Assembly: GCF_937952055.1 (NCBI RefSeq)
Contig: NZ_CALFYO010000020.1
Coordinates: 62,001 to 126,000, forward strand
Length of the DNA stretch: 64,000 nt
DNA from: an uncultured Piscinibacter sp.
GTDB lineage: Bacteria > Pseudomonadota > Gammaproteobacteria > Burkholderiales > Burkholderiaceae_C
Reading direction: 5' to 3'
Shown here: one piece after another, positions 62,624-64,000 of the stretch
Layout of the letters: every line of letters starts with the position of its first letter
How positions within the stretch are numbered: position 1 is the stretch's first letter
Notes under the pieces: model-generated
Told to the model about the DNA's origin: nothing
The model's input: only the letters and a program-made list of their open reading frames with translations
Databases searched by the model: none
Position numbers and translations under genes: made by a program

Positions 62624-63982
62624 ATGCCCACCGCCTCCACCCGGCACGCCCCCCAGCCGTCCGCAGCGCCGCGCATCCTGCTTTGCGCCACCTTGCGCTG
62701 GCCGATCGCAGCCCGCCTGGCGATGGCATTCGCGGAGCTGGGAGGGCGGGTCGAGGTGCTCTGTCCGCGCGGCCACCCGGTCACGCGCACACGAGCGGCC
62801 ACGCGCATCCATCGCCACAGCGCCTCGCGGCCGCTGCGCTCGCTCGAGGAGGCGCTGCAATCCGCCGAGCCCGACCTGATCATCCCGTGCGACGACGATG
62901 CCGCGCTGCAGCTGCAGCGGCTGCATGCACAGGTCGACGCGGCGGATCGGCCATCGCCGGCCCTGCGCGAACTGATCGCACGATCGCTCGGCGCGCCCGA
63001 GGCGTGCCTGCTCGCGACGACGCGTGGCCGCTTGATGGCGCTCGCCGCGTCGTTGGGCATCCGCGTGCCGAACACCCGGACGGTGCTCACGCCGCAGGAG
63101 CTCGTCGCCTGGCTCGACGGCCATGCACTGCCTGCGGTGATCAAGATCGACGGCAGCTGGGGCGGCCAGGGTGTGGCGATCGTGCGCAGCCGCGAGGAAG
63201 CCAGACGCGCCTTCGAGCGTCTGGCCGCTCCGCCCTCGCCCGCTCAGGCGCTGGCGCGGACCCTGCTGGACCGCGACAGCCTGCCGCTGCGCCGGCGGCT
63301 GGCAGCGTCGCGCTCCGTCCTGACCGTGCAGGACTTCATCGCCGGCGAGCCGGCCAACCGGGCCGTGGCCTGCTGGCGCGGCGAGGTGCTTGCCGGCACG
63401 AGTGTGCAGGCATTGCGCACGCAGCAATCGACCGGGCCGGCCACGGTGGTGCGCGTGATCGACAACGCCGAGATGGACGAGGCGGTGCGGCGACTGGTGC
63501 AAGGGCTCGGCCTGTCGGGGCTGTGGGGTGTCGACTTCATGCTCGAGGCTTCGACCGGCGCGGCCCACCTGATCGAGATGAACCCGCGTGCCACGCCGAT
63601 CAGCCACCTCGTGCCGCAGCCCGGCCACGACCTGCCGGCGGCGCTGCTGTCGGCGCTCGGTGCATGGCCCGCGGCGGCAGGGCGTGCAGCGATCGGCCAC
63701 GAGGTGATCGCGCTGTTCCCGGGCGAGTGTCGGCGCGACCCGGCCAGCCTGCACCTGCGGATGGACCACCACGACGTTCCCTGGAACGAACCGGACTTGG
63801 TGCGCGACGGCCTGGAAGCACCCTGGGCCGAGCGCGGCTGGATCGCCCGAGCCTGGGCGCGCTGGCGCGAGCCGGCGCGGAACACCCCGCCGCGCCGCGA
63901 CACCGCGCCGGATGCGTACGGCAGCGAACAGACGCTGCCAGCCTGTGCCGACTACAACCCTTTGTCGCGGCACACGCCGTGA
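62624..63982 (+). CDS. ATP-grasp domain protein
   Basis: A 452-aa protein. An N-terminal Rossmann-like region (ILLCATLRWPIAARLAMAFA) is followed by an ATP-grasp fold: PAVIKIDGSWGGQGVAIV for ATP binding and GVDFMLE / LIEMNPRATP for magnesium. The family ligates a carboxylate to an amine or thiol. In polysaccharide clusters such proteins may add amino acids or other groups to sugars, but the substrate here is unknown. The C-terminal 40 residues are probably disordered. Confidence 0.82.
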   Translation: MPTASTRHAPQPSAAPRILLCATLRWPIAARLAMAFAELGGRVEVLCPRGHPVTRTRAATRIHRHSASRPLRSLEEALQSAEPDLIIPCDDDAALQLQRLHAQVDAADRPSPALRELIARSLGAPEACLLATTRGRLMALAASLGIRVPNTRTVLTPQELVAWLDGHALPAVIKIDGSWGGQGVAIVRSREEARRAFERLAAPPSPAQALARTLLDRDSLPLRRRLAASRSVLTVQDFIAGEPANRAVACWRGEVLAGTSVQALRTQQSTGPATVVRVIDNAEMDEAVRRLVQGLGLSGLWGVDFMLEASTGAAHLIEMNPRATPISHLVPQPGHDLPAALLSALGAWPAAAGRAAIGHEVIALFPGECRRDPASLHLRMDHHDVPWNEPDLVRDGLEAPWAERGWIARAWARWREPARNTPPRRDTAPDAYGSEQTLPACADYNPLSRHTP

Positions 63983-64000
63983 ATCAACCAGGGGTTTGAC

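Overview
The window looks like the chromosome of a high-G+C betaproteobacterium of the order Burkholderiales (Rubrivivax/Leptothrix-like). The evidence is the housekeeping block lysC - tilS - accA - glycosylase - cysS - two cyclophilins - lpxH - mtfA - clpA/clpS - cspA and its protein sequences. By eye G+C is high throughout; the left half (about 1-30.8 kb) is less uniform, with short AT-rich patches near 15.95-16.07 kb and 25.80-25.87 kb. No database search was possible, so the taxonomy is an inference.

Region 1, about 1-15.7 kb: thirteen genes, all transcribed leftward and mostly touching or overlapping. Reading downstream they are: an unknown 156-aa protein; a giant two-catalytic-domain protease (subtilisin-like plus HExxH metalloprotease); two metallo-beta-lactamase-fold hydrolases; a DUF2779 double nuclease; a doubtful small ORF; a NYN-LOTUS ribonuclease; an RNase H-like protein; a DUF2075 nuclease-helicase; a MazG-like pyrophosphohydrolase; a DUF3883 nuclease with a ScoMcrA-type head; a HIT hydrolase; and an HNH nuclease that runs off the window. 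This looks like a defence island. The protease-MBL-MBL part is the best candidate for an undescribed system.

Region 2, about 15.9-23.7 kb: a Tn7-like transposition module, tnsA - tnsB - tnsC - tniQ plus an unknown gene, meeting a convergent tyrosine recombinase. The tnsB transposase is not one gene. It is split into three ORFs, each with its own Shine-Dalgarno sequence, and a fourth unrelated small ORF sits exactly between two halves of the catalytic domain. The DDE triad is shared between two polypeptides.

Region 3, about 24-30.8 kb: small accessory genes (DUF433, a HAD-like protein without the usual nucleophile, a 28-codon ORF, an HTH protein), then the broken ends of recD and recB. Both breakpoints carry related sequences in inverted orientation, spaced alike. 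A tRNA-Ser(GCU) with its terminator marks the return to core chromosome, and the island lies on its 3' side.

Region 4, about 31-43.3 kb: core genes for the aspartate pathway (lysC), tRNA-Ile lysidine synthesis (tilS), fatty acids (accA), base-excision repair, tRNA-Cys charging, peptidyl-prolyl isomerases, lipid A (lpxH), a metallopeptidase (mtfA), and the ClpS/ClpA adaptor-unfoldase pair.

Region 5, about 43.3-54.6 kb: a secreted lysyl-oxidase-like protein and a small secreted protein, an atypical LuxR-type regulator, and a six-gene Hyf-like membrane complex whose large subunit has lost all four NiFe cysteines. A ribbon-helix-helix gene sits directly upstream, next to decayed mobile DNA (IS110 transposase, DUF932 fragment).

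Region 6, about 55-64 kb: an exopolysaccharide cluster with GH5 and GH8 glucanases, an acyltransferase, a WcaJ-type sugar-phosphate transferase, a fused WecG/TagA-type glycosyltransferase and an ATP-grasp protein. Three control regions share a motif containing AGCGCACAGAC, which suggests one regulator for the cluster.
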